Shown here piece after piece: positions 45,725 through 59,300 of a stretch of 64,000 nt of DNA. The translations under genes and the position numbers were made by a program. How positions within the stretch are numbered: position 1 is the stretch's first letter; each line of letters begins with the position of its first letter. The notes under the pieces were generated by a model. That model saw only the letters and a list, made by a program, of their open reading frames with translations, was not told the DNA's origin and made no database searches. Source of the stretch: Pithys albifrons albifrons (Eukaryota > Chordata > Aves > Passeriformes > Thamnophilidae); the NCBI RefSeq assembly GCF_047495875.1, contig NC_092473.1, forward strand, positions 14,351,733 to 14,415,732, in the 5' to 3' direction.

Positions 45725-47914
45725 CTGGAGAGACAACAGAAAGCAAAGTGGGTGATTGGGGGTGCCTGGCACATGGTGCCCCAGGAGTCTGAATCCCACA
45801 GCCTTGGTCCCCCATGCTGGGGACACTTTGTCTGTGTTGCTTTGTGCAAGAAGAAGTGGAGGCCACTGATGGGACATGCCTTGAACCAAGCCTGGGGATG
45901 AAAGCTCCTTCTCCAACACGAGACCCTGCTTGCATTGTATATGCTCTAGTACAGCAAGTCAGCCAGTAGCATCAAGGCACAGACTGATAGAAAAAAAACC
46001 CCAAAATATCACCCTACACATCAGTTTTGGGGAATACAAGGCTTGGTGTCCAACAAAGTTGAGACCATTGTTAAAGCTGTTCCCAAATGCCAACAGGCCC
46101 CTGCCATGGGGCCTAGCATTGCTCTCTTGGAAAGAAAACAGATTCCTGAGTAGGGGATGCACTACAGGGACACCCAGCTCTCATTTTCTAGGCTGTGTCA
46201 CCTCCTCTGTCCAGTCTCAGTCTTAGGAATCACACCCGACAGGAAGAACCCCTCCCTGTGCACATCCAGAAGATTTGCAAGCACTCTCTCAAGCTTCCCC
46301 AAGACAGGAACTGCCTCCATTTGTACCAGCTGAACCAGCTTGGCCTTCATTAGCACTCTGCAACTGTAGCCATTAGGGCCCATCTGCCCTGCTCACCCAT
46401 CCCAGCATGGCAGTGACAGCATCCCATGGCAGCATCCCTGGGGAGGCATTAACATCCCTTACAGCACACTCTTCTCTCCCTGCAAGGTTCAGCTCTGTGT
46501 CCTGCAGATGCTGACGGGCCCCTGCCCAAACTACCCCACAGATGAGGAGGTGCCCCCTCACCCTGGGAAGCTGCTGCATGCAGGTGGCAGGAGCTGCTTC
46601 CAAAATCTGCAGGAGCAGATCTAACCCAGTCACCAAATCCAGGCCCTGCACTCCCAGCTGATAAAAATCCTTACAAATACTTTGTTCTCTGCCTTTCCTG
46701 TATCCCCTGGAAAGCTGTCGCTGTATTTATCGTCCCTCTTAGGCTCCATTTTCAGGTGCCAAGCCGGAGGTTTGGATCAGACATCAGACCCAAAATTCCA
46801 GCCAAGGAGAGCACACCTGGGCAGTGGAGCAGGAAGTGGAGTCAGCAGAACATCTCGACACCAATTTACTTCTCAGACACTGCTGGCACTTGATTAGCTT
46901 CAAATGCACTTCACTTCCTCGCATGGAGCCTGGGCAGCTTTTGGGGGCACCTGCAACCCAGCTCTTCATCTGCTCTGAATGTATTTGGTAATTTATTGGC
47001 TCAATTTGAGCAGAAAAAGGCAGCTTTGCAGGTCTTGCTTTCTTCCCAGGCTGATGCAAAAGCACAAAGTGCTGCTGGTGGAGGGGGACTACTGGCTTTA
47101 GGAGGGGGGAACGATGAAAACCTCTGATAAGCGGGGCACTGATTTCACATGCTGAGAGCTGATTCAATTAGTTATGCAATGATTGCTCTGAAATTACAAA
47201 TCCACTCATGACAGAGAGAGCTGCTTCACTGCCTTTTTCTGGCTGGTATAAATAGTTTGTATTCTAAATTGAATTTAAAACACTGTGCGTCACGCTGCTG
47301 CTAAAATCGGAGCTGCTGTTTGAGTGCTGAGAGAGCAGGAAAAAGAAATATAGGGTGAGTTACCACCTTTGGAAAGTAAAAAGAAGTGACCATACAGGTG
47401 ACTGAGTCACAGATGGAAAAATGCAGCCACGTGCCAGTAATCTTCACCAACTTCCTAATTCCCTGGAAATTATTCTGGCAGCATTTGCATGGATGGCAGC
47501 TCTTGGCTCACTCAGAGAGCTTTGCAGAGCATCTCAGTGGTGGCAGAGCTGAAGCTGAAGGACCAGGCAGAGCCACTGGGATCAGAAGAAGAGCTCGTGT
47601 GCGTGTGGGAGCCATTGAGGTGGTCACTGTAATTACCCTCACCTTCAGAAAGGTACATCTGGGCAGCAATGCCAGGCTGAGGGGATGTTTTTCCGAGCCC
47701 TTTGGGCAGCAGCTGCCTTGGCTGCTCCCAGCACAGCCCAGTTTGTGCTGCATCACACAGCTGGGACTGAGCCACCAACTCTTATTTAGCTGTCACAGCC
47801 TTCAGATGGGACTCTGGGCTCCTTTCCGAGCCCACACAGGAGTCATCCTGAGCAAAGCCAGTGCAGAGCTGGAAGCGGCGGCACCCACTGGGCCCCGCGG
47901 TGATATTTCAGTGG

Positions 47915-48020
47915 CAATTAATTAGTTCCGGTTCTGGTTCTATTCCCTGAACAACTAATTAGTTCTGGCTTGGTTTTAATTTTCTAATTTTAGGCATTTC
48001 GAGCTAATATTAGCTCCCAT
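47915..48020. promoter_or_regulatory. Cluster of TAATTA palindromes
   Basis: Contains AATTAATTAGTT (near 47917), a 12-bp perfect palindrome AACTAATTAGTT (47953-47964) and a 16-bp perfect palindrome GAGCTAATATTAGCTC (48001-48016). TAAT cores are homeodomain binding words. The cluster suggests an intronic enhancer, but no conservation data are available here. Confidence 0.3.
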
Positions 48021-51000
48021 CGACCCACGGCTACGCAACTGCCTTAATGGTTCTATAAAATCATGAGCCGACGTTGTTATTTATTACATGTTAGATGCAA
48101 AATGCTTCCAGCAACTTCAAGGGCTGTGTGTGGGACAGAGCAGGACTAAGACCATTCCTGGCATGCTCTCCCCTCCCAGTTAAGGCTGGCACTGCGCTGC
48201 CCACGGGTGAGCACAGCACTGGGGTGAAAAGCCCCACACCACAGCTGTGTGTCCCAGTGAGGGAAGGAAAGAAGCATTTTCATTTTTCTTCCAAGTTTGG
48301 AAATGGAGTTAATACAGTTTCCTGACTTACCCAAGGGTCAAAGCAACAGAAAAAATTCCTTTTCCAAAGCTCCCAGCCCTCTGCTTTCACTTTAGGATAC
48401 TTGGTGAGTGCTGTAAGTCATTTTTTAATGTTTCCCCCAATGCTCATTATTGAAATAAATCAATGAGCAGATGTGGCTGCACAGGCTGGGGATGCTCTTG
48501 GGTCCCATGTTCTGCCTTTGGCAGGCCATTCCGGGGGCAGGCTCAGCTGGCTGATGTTCCCAGGGAGTTGCTTCCTTCTAGACGTAAATTTGGGGCTGAT
48601 TTCTACGTAACCAATCCCAGCCATCTCCCCAAACACCAGGGCAAGTGCGTAAACAAAAATGAAAGCTCCAACACTCATTCCCAGTGCCTACCTGCATGGA
48701 AAATGGAAATGCTCTGAGTTTTCTTTTTTTGGGGTAGACAAACCACCTCGAGCCACCTCAGGAAAGGCCACAAATAAGCATTCGAAAAGCAATTTCATCT
48801 CATGAACCTGCTTCCACAGTGATCAACGGGAAATGCTCTTTCCAGCTCTGTGTGCATGGCAGACCACGGCCTCTCATTAATATTTAGTATTTATTTGAAG
48901 GAAATTGATTCTTTTTGTCTGCCATGCAGGGAAGCTGGCTTTGGAACACACTACATTTTAATTGCTCAGTCCCAGCTCTGAATTAGAGCCTTTGTTGCTG
49001 CTTCATGTGATTCCATTGCTATATCTGGCTCACCCCAGAGATGGGCAATGAAACCAGAAAACCCAAAGGTTTGGGACCAAGGCACATTTTGCAACTCGAT
49101 GCAAATCAGTCACTTTATGTCCTCAGTATTGCTCCATCACCCCAGCATCTGAAGAAAACTGTGCAGGAGCAGGTGAATATAGCCTTGCTGGGAGACTGGG
49201 ATGGATTCTGAAGGTTCAGGCAAGTGCCTGCTTCCCAGCCCTCCAAGGAACAAAGTAGAGCTGCTGTGTCCACATCCCGCAAAATCCTGAGTCTGCCTGG
49301 GGAGATGCTCTGCGCGCTTCTGGGGATGCTCCTGCCCTGGCCAAGTTGTTGGCATAAAAATATTCAGTGTTCAAGTATGGGATAGAGAGCATCTCCCACA
49401 GGGGAAGATGTGCCCCAGCTGGCTTTTAACCCGCTGAAAGGGCAGGAAACCTGGTATTACCCTCATTTTACCCAGAGGGACCAGAAGCACTGACCTGTTC
49501 TTGTTATGAAAAATACATTTTTCTTTTCTGATTCACTGTAATCCCTCATTAAAGAATAATGACATTCTCTGCTCTCTGTCACTGCTTGGATGCTGGAAAA
49601 TGACCCTGCTCACAGCTAATACATTTATCTAAGAGATAGACCTGAGCACCCACACCCTGGTGCTTCCAGGAGCAGACAGGGAAGCAGAGCAAGCTGGAAT
49701 GGAAATGTGAGCACCAGGGCTGGGCGACCTTTGCCAAATGCCAGAGGAGCCAGCCTTTCTGGCTGTCCCAAGTGACCGTGGAGGAAATGAGTGTGGCCTG
49801 ACCTTACCCCTCCTAACGAAGTGCACTCAAGCCCTACTGCAGCCAGCAGTGCTCAGTGCAGACAATCCATTGCCAAGGTGATACAGGGATGTGCCTACAC
49901 CATGGCTGAAAGCTTCAGCCTGGACTCCTGTGACCACTCAAGCCAATGTCTGAGTGCTCTTGTCCCTCCTAGATGAGAAAAACTCTGCGTTTCCAGGAGG
50001 TTGCAAACCTTAGGAGAGACACAGGAGGAAAACTGCAGGACTGGTCCTGGGGATGATCACGCATAGCAGGCCCGAGTGGGGTGTGTGGGCTGTTCCTGCA
50101 GCTCTCCGAACAGCACTGAGCCCTTGGCACAGGACAGACACCAGACAAGGCTGGCATGTGCCCATGTGCAGCCTCATCCAAAGCATCAGCACACCCCGGC
50201 ACCAGGCACAGGATTTCCGAAGGCATGTGCAGAAAACGCCCCGGGGACCAGCGTGCCACTGGCAGCAGGAACATGATTAGCAGGAGCTCTGGGCAGCGAA
50301 GGCAGGAGAAAAAGAACAGAACAAACCACGGTTTTAATTTGTACAAGCTGGTAATTATAGTTGCTATCTGTCTGAAATCTCTATTGAGTTTATTTAAATA
50401 TGTTCTCCGTGAAGGCCATTCAGACAGGAATTATCAAGGTGTTGCAGCAGAGGAGATAATGCCATGCAGTTTTCAACAGATCAAGGGCTGATTAGGAGGA
50501 ATTAATTAGCTGCTTAAACAGTCCTTGACTCGCTGCAGCAATTAGCCATCACCTCCCCGCAGTCACGTTCCAAGCACAGCAGTGCCAGTGATACAAAGCA
50601 CAGAACTGCCTTTCCCACGCTGCTGATGAGCACCAGACCAGCCCCAGGTGGGAACATGGCCCTGGGAAGGTGTCCTAAACACACAAAGGCTCTAAACCCA
50701 TCCCATGGGCACGGCCTGGTTGGTGGGCAGTGGCGTGCTGGGCTGTGGTGACTCCTGTGCACCCACATGGCCAGTCAGTGACTTCCAACCCATGGCAGAC
50801 CACGGTACTTTCCCTCCTCCATTCTTTATCAGGCCAGTCCCTCCTGCATCCTCTATTCAACACTTCTTCTATGCCAGGAACCACCAGTTCCCAGCTGTGC
50901 TCCTCCACTGGGGCCAGCAGATCATCCAGGAGCCTTTATCCCACGGGCCATTGCTTGCTGTCCCTTTGGCAGGGTGGGAGAATCACCTCTGCCCATCTGA

Positions 51001-54000
51001 GCTGTCCCCCAGCCTCCTCAAAGCCCTCATCCCACCCATCCCTCCCTCCTGCCACAGCACTGCTTGGTGTGCCCATCACCCCCATCCTTCCTGGCACAGC
51101 CTGTGGTGCAGGACCCATCCACAGGGCACTGGCTCCAGGCCTGGCTGGGAGTGGGTGCCACAGGGCAAGCACTAAATCATGGAAAACTGACATTGCAGAG
51201 CTGCAGGCTGAGCTGTCCCTACTGGACACTTTCCAGAAGGAGAAGCTGGCACTTGGGGTGACCATGGGACCACCATGAGACTGTAAGTCCCCACTGTCTG
51301 CACAATACCCAACTGGGGGAGGTGGTCACAGATTGCCAGCTCCTGTCAGCACCCCAATGGCCTCTACTTTGTTTGGTTGCTTTCTGTTTGCACTGGAAAA
51401 AAACAAGCAGCTCTGGACTACTTGATCCAGAGGCTGAGTTATTTCTCTGAAGGTTTCTGAACTCACAGGCTCTCCATTACAGAGAGCCATGAGATGGTAA
51501 TGCAGCCTGAAAGCTTTTTAGCAAGTGATTAAAGCTCTGCAAAGTTTCCCCACCAAGTACTGGAGCAGTAGGTTCCAGTTCACATAATTAAAACACTGAA
51601 GCGATATGAGAAGAGACAGGCACCGTCTTAACACAGTTTCATGTGAGCTGTGAGGCAACACAGGTCAGAGACTGCCCACACAGCTTGTAAAGGCTTTTTC
51701 ATGGTAATGCCCCAAGAAAAGATGCACCCAGAGATGGTTTGATGATGAGCAACAGGTGCTGGGGACAACAGATGACAGCCTGTGCCCATGCACGTAGAGT
51801 CGGAGCAGGGTGGGGACTTCCAGCTGAGGGTGGAGGCTCTGGGCACCCTGTTTTGAGGGCAGAGACCTGATAGATGTCCCAAGAGATGGGGATGGCCCAG
51901 CTCAGCCACAAAAGGTCAACCAGGAAGCCATCCCAGCTAGTTTTCCCCCTCTCCCATTTCCCCACTGGTGCATGGCAATAACAGCTGCCGAGCAGCACGG
52001 CTCAGCTCATCCACGTCTGCCAAGGGTTTCAGTTTGGAAAGGAAGGCATCGATTTGACGCAAGGAAGATTTTTCCATTCCCTCTCACAGGCTCTGGATGG
52101 GGGGTTTGTTGTTTATTCTAGCCAAAAGAAACAGGAGCAGGGTTTTGGAGAGACAAGGCGCTGTGTGGACTGGCTGTGCAAGGACACTGTGGTGTGGAAC
52201 AGCCAGCTGGAACGCTGGGGCTGCACACCCAGGTGACAAAGAGGGAAAAAACACATGTTTGCAGGATCTCACAGTGGAACAGAAGGTTTGGAACACACAA
52301 AGCGCTTCAAAAAGACGGAGAACATCCTAGGGGGCTGAAGAAAAGAACTAGCTACAAGCAGAAAGCAGGGTGGGCTCCTCTCCAAAACCAAGGGACTGGC
52401 TGTGGAGCTGCAGTGTTGAGACAAACCAGGGTGACAAACCCTCACTGGCTGGAAAGCCCACCACACAAACTAACAAGTTAAGAGGATGAAACACAAGCTG
52501 GAGTGCCTCTTCTAGTCATTCTTTCCCAATGAATGCTGCCACCAAGGGGGTCAACAGGGTCCAGTCTGAGCACTTTGACACAGGGAGGAGAGTAAAGTGA
52601 CTCCACTTCTTCTGAAGTGGAAAGACATTAAAGAAACCCAGCCTGCCTCCACCAGGTTTAGCCTAAAAAATAACTCTCTCTACACTCATTTCCAGTGAAA
52701 GCAACTGGACTGAAACAGCACAGGTCATCTCAGCTAACAGCCTTGAATTGGGGAAACAAAACAAGCTGGCAGGTAAACAGATAAGGGTTTCATAAGGACT
52801 AGGTACGCTTTACCTCAGAGTTATCCCTTGAGATTACCTCCATACGAGCCTTTACCTTGAATCCACTCATGATAAACAGTTAGATAAAAAATTTCATTTC
52901 TCTAATTGTGTTTATGTGATCTGCCAAAGTAGGATCTGATTAGCTGGCTGCACTGAAAACAAGTCCCTGTTTAGTGTATGCCAAGGCAGCCCAAGTCCAC
53001 TGATGTTCCATGAGCCACATCCTCTTCTCTTCAATAAAAACAAAAACGACATGGAATATGGGTTGTATTTGCTAGCAATTTCCAACACGAAATCTGAACA
53101 GTTTCTCCTCAAAGCAAAGAGCTCATGATTTATGTCCAAAGAGCTGGAAACTGAAGGCAGGTGATTTCAATAACCCAGAATGAGCTGCATTAATTAATTT
53201 TGAGAGCAGGCATGGGGAGCCCTTATGAGCAGCTCCCTGAGAGTGAAGTGAAAGGGTGATGCACTCCAGCCACAGGGAATCAGCCCCAAACCAACCCTCC
53301 CAGCTAAAAAATCCCATGGAAAAAGTATTTGTGAAATAATGATTTCTCCAGAGCACAGCACAGGATGGCAAAGGATCTTTCCAGTCCCAGCCTGGGATGT
53401 GGTGGGGATGGCCAAGCAGTGGGAGGGACATGGGCTGAATGAGGGAATGGGGAGCAGCAGGGACACACCCAGCTCCTCTAAACCATGAATACAACCAAAT
53501 AAAATCATCTGGGATTAGGGAAAGGCAGAGGCTGCCCGTACACAAGTATTTGGGGCTCTGCTAGAGCCCAGAGGGAAGGCAAGTGCTGCCAGATGAGCAT
53601 CTTATGCACAGGACGGTGAAGAATTTTGCCGGATTTCTTTTCATCTTCCACGCCCAGATGATTTGGCCCACACTCAGCTTCCCACTGCACACAGTTCCCA
53701 TCCAGAAAACCACAAACCTCATATTTTCATACATTTTTAGGAAGCTTGGAGCATTTTCCCTGGGTGAAACAGATCGGATTTTGCTCAGGCAGTCTGTAGC
53801 AGGCACCTTCCCAAACCACCCAGAAGAAAAGGTGCGTGTCAGTCTCTTCAAGTGACTGAGAACATTAGTCCATCTCACATCCTGTATTTGCTTATTTATT
53901 TTCTTGTTGCTTATATTTATGCAACCCTAGAAAAAGCAATGCTGGGGAAGTGTCTGAAGTTTTCTACACAGCTGCTTCACCAAGGCAGGCTGTCTACCCA

Positions 54001-56039
54001 ACAGACCCACTTCCAAACAAAGCAATCTGACAATAGCACTGACGAAGTTTGAACTGGCATCGATTTAAGAAGACAAGCTCTTTGCTGCACCACACTGTTA
54101 GCAAGCACTCAATACAAATACCACATAACAAGAAAAACATCTATGCCCTTTTTTTAAGAGTTCCCTTTTACTTTCACTCCTCCATTCCACTGTGTTATTT
54201 CCAAATTAGGCCCTGGATCCCAGTGGATCACAGTGCTGAGGTCAAGTCCCCCTGAATCCTCTCCAATGCCTTGGGTTTGGTTTTAAATGTGGGGATAAAG
54301 CTTTATCTGTGTCATGAGGCATCTATTCTGCTTTTCAAAGCTTTTCAATGTTGCTGCAAACCTCTAGTTCAAATTGCTGTTGCTGTTGCAAATAAGGTCA
54401 GCCTGATTAAAAAACCAGTTATTCTAGCTGGGATGAAAACGGTCAATCTTCAGTAAGTGCATCCTATGTAAGAAATATCCTGTTCCTGAACAGAGACAAC
54501 CCTTGACAGGCTCCAGGTAAAAGGAGATTGAGGTCATCTAACAACTCTGACATTTCTTGCAGCCTCTGATTCATTGCAAAGGACCATATAAAGCTACATT
54601 GGAGATGTCAGCTACATCAGGTGCTTTTTTCTCTCCTGTATGACCTGTATTTAGTTGCAGATACACCTTTGGGTACCAGTGTGAGCCCCTAGCTCTGTCA
54701 CCATGACCCCAACCAGCTGTACCTGCATATGTGTCACTGCCTGCAACCAAAAAATGGGGCTGAGTGCCGCAATATTTCAACTCAGGCAATTATTCACGCA
54801 GCTGTGGCCCATGGGAGTGGAAATACTTTGGCTCTGTTGTTTTAAAGATTAAATCAGAAGCTCCAATAAACCCAGTGTATGAGTAAGAAGGAGCTGGCAG
54901 GAAAGAAGGGAATGGAGAAAGGCTGGGGGGGTGACAGCACACAGCAGCCTCTCAAGAGACAAACAAACAGCAAAAAACCACCCAGCCCCATGCAGAGGAA
55001 GACAAAGCAGCCAAGTCATGCCAGACACTGCCTGGATCTCGTGTTTGATGTGAGGGTTTTCAGGCCTGGGCATCAACTTTGCAGTTTGCTCACGTTAATA
55101 GGTTTGCTTAGATTCCAGCTCAGCCCAGCTCATTAGCCACACTGCCGAATCCCACACTAATTCTCCATCACTTCTACTGCTACAGATAAATAATAAAATT
55201 GCCTCCACACAGGGGTTGTTTTCTTCCCCTCTCTCGCCCTAATGCAGGTCTGGTAGCATCTCATGTATCCGTTAATGAAGTCCATTATAACCAGAGTTTC
55301 TCAGCAAGTAAAAATTACAATCATTAGCCAGTGACTGATGAGAGACAGAAACACCACTTCTGCCCAGGCTGGCAATAACAGTACGGCAAGTACATGTCCC
55401 ACGTCCCGGCGAGTCGAGCCTTGCTCTCCCATAATATGGTACCCAATGTTCTTCATTAGCATCTCTCTTTTTAACAGAGCAAGGCAGCGTCCTGCAGCAG
55501 GTCACAATTACACACAACTATTAATTCAGGGAGAAACAATGACGGGTGTCGCAGAGGCACATTTTGCAGTAGGGTTGTAAAAAGATGAAGTGGAAGAGGA
55601 CTAGGAACATCTTAAAGCCCTGTCTGAAACTGAGAACAAGCGGAGGCACAAGTAACAGCACAGCAGAGGAGGCATGGCTGGTTTCCTTTTAAGTTTTGTT
55701 TTAAGTAATAAAGAAAAACAACAATTACTCTTTTGGTCACAATATCCCAGTGATCAGGACCAGTGGGCTCGGACCAGAACTTCTTGTGCCATTTGCAAAC
55801 AACACACATAAGCTCAGCTTCTCCCAGAGCTGCAGCCGCTCTCTTGCTGCCCTTTTGTGAAATTAGGGTTTAATTCTCTGGAATAAGTCTGTTAATAAGG
55901 ACTCCCAACACACCCATCCTTTGGACAGAGTGTACCCGCTCATTGCTCCCCCAGGACCTGTGACGGGAGGGGGACAGGGGAGGGAGGGGGAGAAGAAAAT
56001 AAATACGCCTCACAGAGCACAATATGCAAGAGAAATCTA

Positions 56040-56355
56040 ATACCCCTTCGCAGAGTAGTGAGAGTTCGTTGGAAAAGAGGTACTGGTCGCACTGGCTGCG
56101 CTAAGCAGGCACCAATTCCAGCTTGGAGGGCCTCCCATCCTCTCCCTGCTCGATATATCACGTTCCACACTCCGTGTTAAGCCTCCCCTGGGAACATTCC
56201 CCACGGCACTGAGGACACGCATGTTTGCGATGCTGCTGCCGTCTCGGCGGCCAACAATAGAGAGGGACAATCTGATCTTTATGTAACGCGGCAGCCGCGC
56301 TCTGTTCCCCTCTGCTCGGGGATGAGATGTTCAACCCGTGAGGCACGATGGGCAG
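56040..56355. promoter_or_regulatory. CpG-dense island in PEMT 5' region
   Basis: I count about 20 CpGs in about 315 bp, near the number expected without CpG depletion, while flanking DNA has very few. It includes GTAACGCGGCAGCCGCGC and GCCGTCTCGGCGGCC. An ACAATAG-type SOX word lies nearby. It could be an alternative PEMT promoter, an enhancer or an unrecognised non-coding first exon. Confidence 0.4.
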
Positions 56356-59300
56356 CAACAACCTGAAGGGTTAAATACAACCACCAAACCCCTCAGCCTT
56401 GCTGGTGTTGGCACCAGGGTTCCTCTGGGTGTGGTTGGGTGTAACCACGTGTCCCATGGTATTTGTTCCACGCAAGAAACATAACCCAAAAGCCAAGTGA
56501 ACAGTCATCCTCTGACCCTGTGATCTACATCCCAGGGCAACTCCTTCCCCCTTCTGCAGCCTCAAAGCCCAACGCTGGGATGCAGACACGAGCCTTGCAT
56601 CCAGTGCTCAAACCTTCTCACAGTCCTTTGCTCCATAAATTTCTACCAGAATGCTCATGTAGAGAAGGAGAAAGGAGGCTGAGCAAGTCCTTCCAGCTGT
56701 GGATCCCCTCACATCTGCACCAAGTGCTGAAGCTTAATGGCTACAGGAAGAAAAGTAATGCTCCTCGTTTGGACAATGCACTCGCTTTGGCTTCTGAGAA
56801 CACCACTCTCTGGAAAATGATTGTACAACAAAATCTCGAAATGAAACAAATTTGTTGCTGCTCTCCAGTTTTAGGAATTAAATGAGTAAGTCTGCAGTCA
56901 TTACAACAATGTCCTGGTAAAAATAAACAGGAAAAGGCACTTAGTAGGAATGCTTCATAGTTAAAAATACTGTATCTCGTCTGAGGTCATTCTGGTTTTT
57001 TATAGGAACAGATACACGTGCCTCAAGGTGATCTGGATTTGTATTACTTCAGTCGTGTTAACGGGTGTGCTCTGCAGTCACAGACAGATGGAACGGTTCC
57101 TTTCCCCAGTTCAAAATCCTCCCTGAGATTTTGTAGATTGAGCATCTGTTGTGGGACTCACAGCTCTGAGGAAAGAGGCAGGAATAGGAACATCTGACTG
57201 CGTGGGGGGATTTGGGGTCTGCCTTTTCTTCACCCAACAAGACTGATGAGGAGGATGCTCAACTTTTTCTATCTAAAAGGGGCATTTCTACAGCAAAAAA
57301 GATGTTGAAGCCAGTGGTGGTCACACTGAGCACCAGGCAGGCACAGAGAGGATGATGGACAAAGGGCAGGAGGCAAGAAAAGTAGGCAGAAGGAGTACTG
57401 TAAAGGATCATAAAAGCTGCATGTACACCTTCCTTCTCTGAAAATGTCTTTGTGCTTTTATGGCAAGGAGCTGCTACAATTACATCTTCTTTTATAAGAG
57501 AAGCAGAAACCAGATAACGAGCAAACCTCCCACCACACAAAGGAGGTGACGAAGGCGTTCTGGGAGCCCTGACAGCCAGGCTTCCCTGCAACAGCCAAAA
57601 GCATAGAAAATTGCTAAAACCCATCTCTATTTCATCCTCTTCAGGGGTGTGAGCTGTTCATAGCCTTTTTTTTTCTCCAAAGCACACCAAAAATGAATGT
57701 GACTACACAGACAGCGAGTCAAAGCCCTTCAGCCAGACAAAGCAGCAGCTCACACATCCTGACCCGCAGAACAAGCCCACAGCTACATCATCCTGGTCTG
57801 GGGGAGTAAAGACAGGGAACAAAAAAGGTTCTGCAAGGAAAAAAAGCCAAACATGATACTGTCCAATCCAGATGAGTAGATAGTGCACTATGGAGGTTCA
57901 TGAATTCAGTGACATGGGGGAAAATCAAGATCTCCCACCAGCCTTCCTCTCCCTGACCCCAACATCCACTGGGAGATCAGGTGATTTGATGAAGCCACAT
58001 GCCAGATGCACAGGCCTGAGGTTTCCAGCTTTTCTGGCAACCAAATTTTTCATTTCCTAAGAAAGTCATCTCTCATTCCTGCTGAGCAGGGAGCAAGCAC
58101 ACGGTTCAGATGGCTTGGCAGGGAAAAGAAAGATTAGGCAGTGGCTACACAGCCTTCCCCTGGGTTGGGATACAGGGTTTTTAAAGCCTTAGAAAGGGGA
58201 ATGTAAGACAACATGGGGAGCTGCACATACTTGTTTGCTTTAACCGAGATGAGGATCCTAATATTTACTAGGAGCCAGTTTCCAACCAGCACTGCTGTGA
58301 TCAGAGTGCTGAACTATCTGGTTTCACACTCAGGAGAGGAGGGATGTGGGACGCTCCTGCCAAGAACCATTTCCAGCTGCTCATCTCATTGGGGACATCA
58401 TATAGGTGGAAGAGAGAAAGTTTTGGTTTACTGATTTACTAATCTACTTCCCTACACATTAGCTGCTGCCATGTGAGCAACTGGAGATGTGTCCCCTCAG
58501 AGTTCATCAGGGAGGGAGAAAATGAGGCAGCATTTTCTTTGGGGTGCCAAACCTGTCTGCCACCACCCTGCCACAAGCTGGATCCATGAAACCCCAACAT
58601 CTCCATCCTCACCGTGAGTCTCCAGACATGGAGGAGATGCAATTGCATCAATACAGGAGTGCAGCAGCAAGGCTTAAGGAAATAACCTTCCAAGAATACC
58701 CAGCAGACTGCGTGTCTGCATTTCTTCGTCAAAGCTGCCTATTTTGGGAGATTCCATCCTTCTGGGAACTGGGCAGGCTTCTGCTAAACAGTCTGCGCCA
58801 CGGCACATCCGGAGAACACCCAGCTCATGTCTGTGACTGTGGCAGGCACAGAACATAGAAAGCCCCTGTCCAGTCCCTGGATTGCTGATGTCACAGGGAT
58901 GGCAGTGGGTTTCTCCCCTTGGAGCTCCAGCAGCTCCCAGTCCCCAGGCTATGCACAAACACTGCCAAAGCCCAGGGCACATAGGACAACCTCTTCCACA
59001 CCTCCTGCTCTGGGTAGATCATATCACTGCCCTTTTTGGCTCCAGCTGCATTTTTTGCCTGGTCCTGTGGGATGCAGGTGGCCACAGGCTTGCCATTTCA
59101 CAGACTAACATCTCTGAGCAGCACTTCACCAGCAGGTGAAAGGGTTTAGCAGCAGGATGGTAGGATAGGAATGGAGTGGAATAGAGAAGAAAGGGCCTCT
59201 CCCAACTTCCAGGGTCTACAGATGCATATAGAAACAAGATTCTTGGCTTAAATATATTATTTCATCTTTTGTGTGTGCACTGAGTTACTCCAGCAGGGCT

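Noticed and set aside
48320..48420. Minus-strand donor-like GTAAGT with RNFFCCFDPW, considered for the missing PEMT exon
   Set aside because: Only a loose resemblance to FNPLYWNV, with an in-frame stop just upstream and no matching VDPLDP block.
52500..52590. Minus-strand TPLVAAFIG, considered for the PEMT initiator exon (PSFVAAVIT in human)
   Set aside because: Frame ends a few residues later without a suitable donor. The similarity is short and likely chance.
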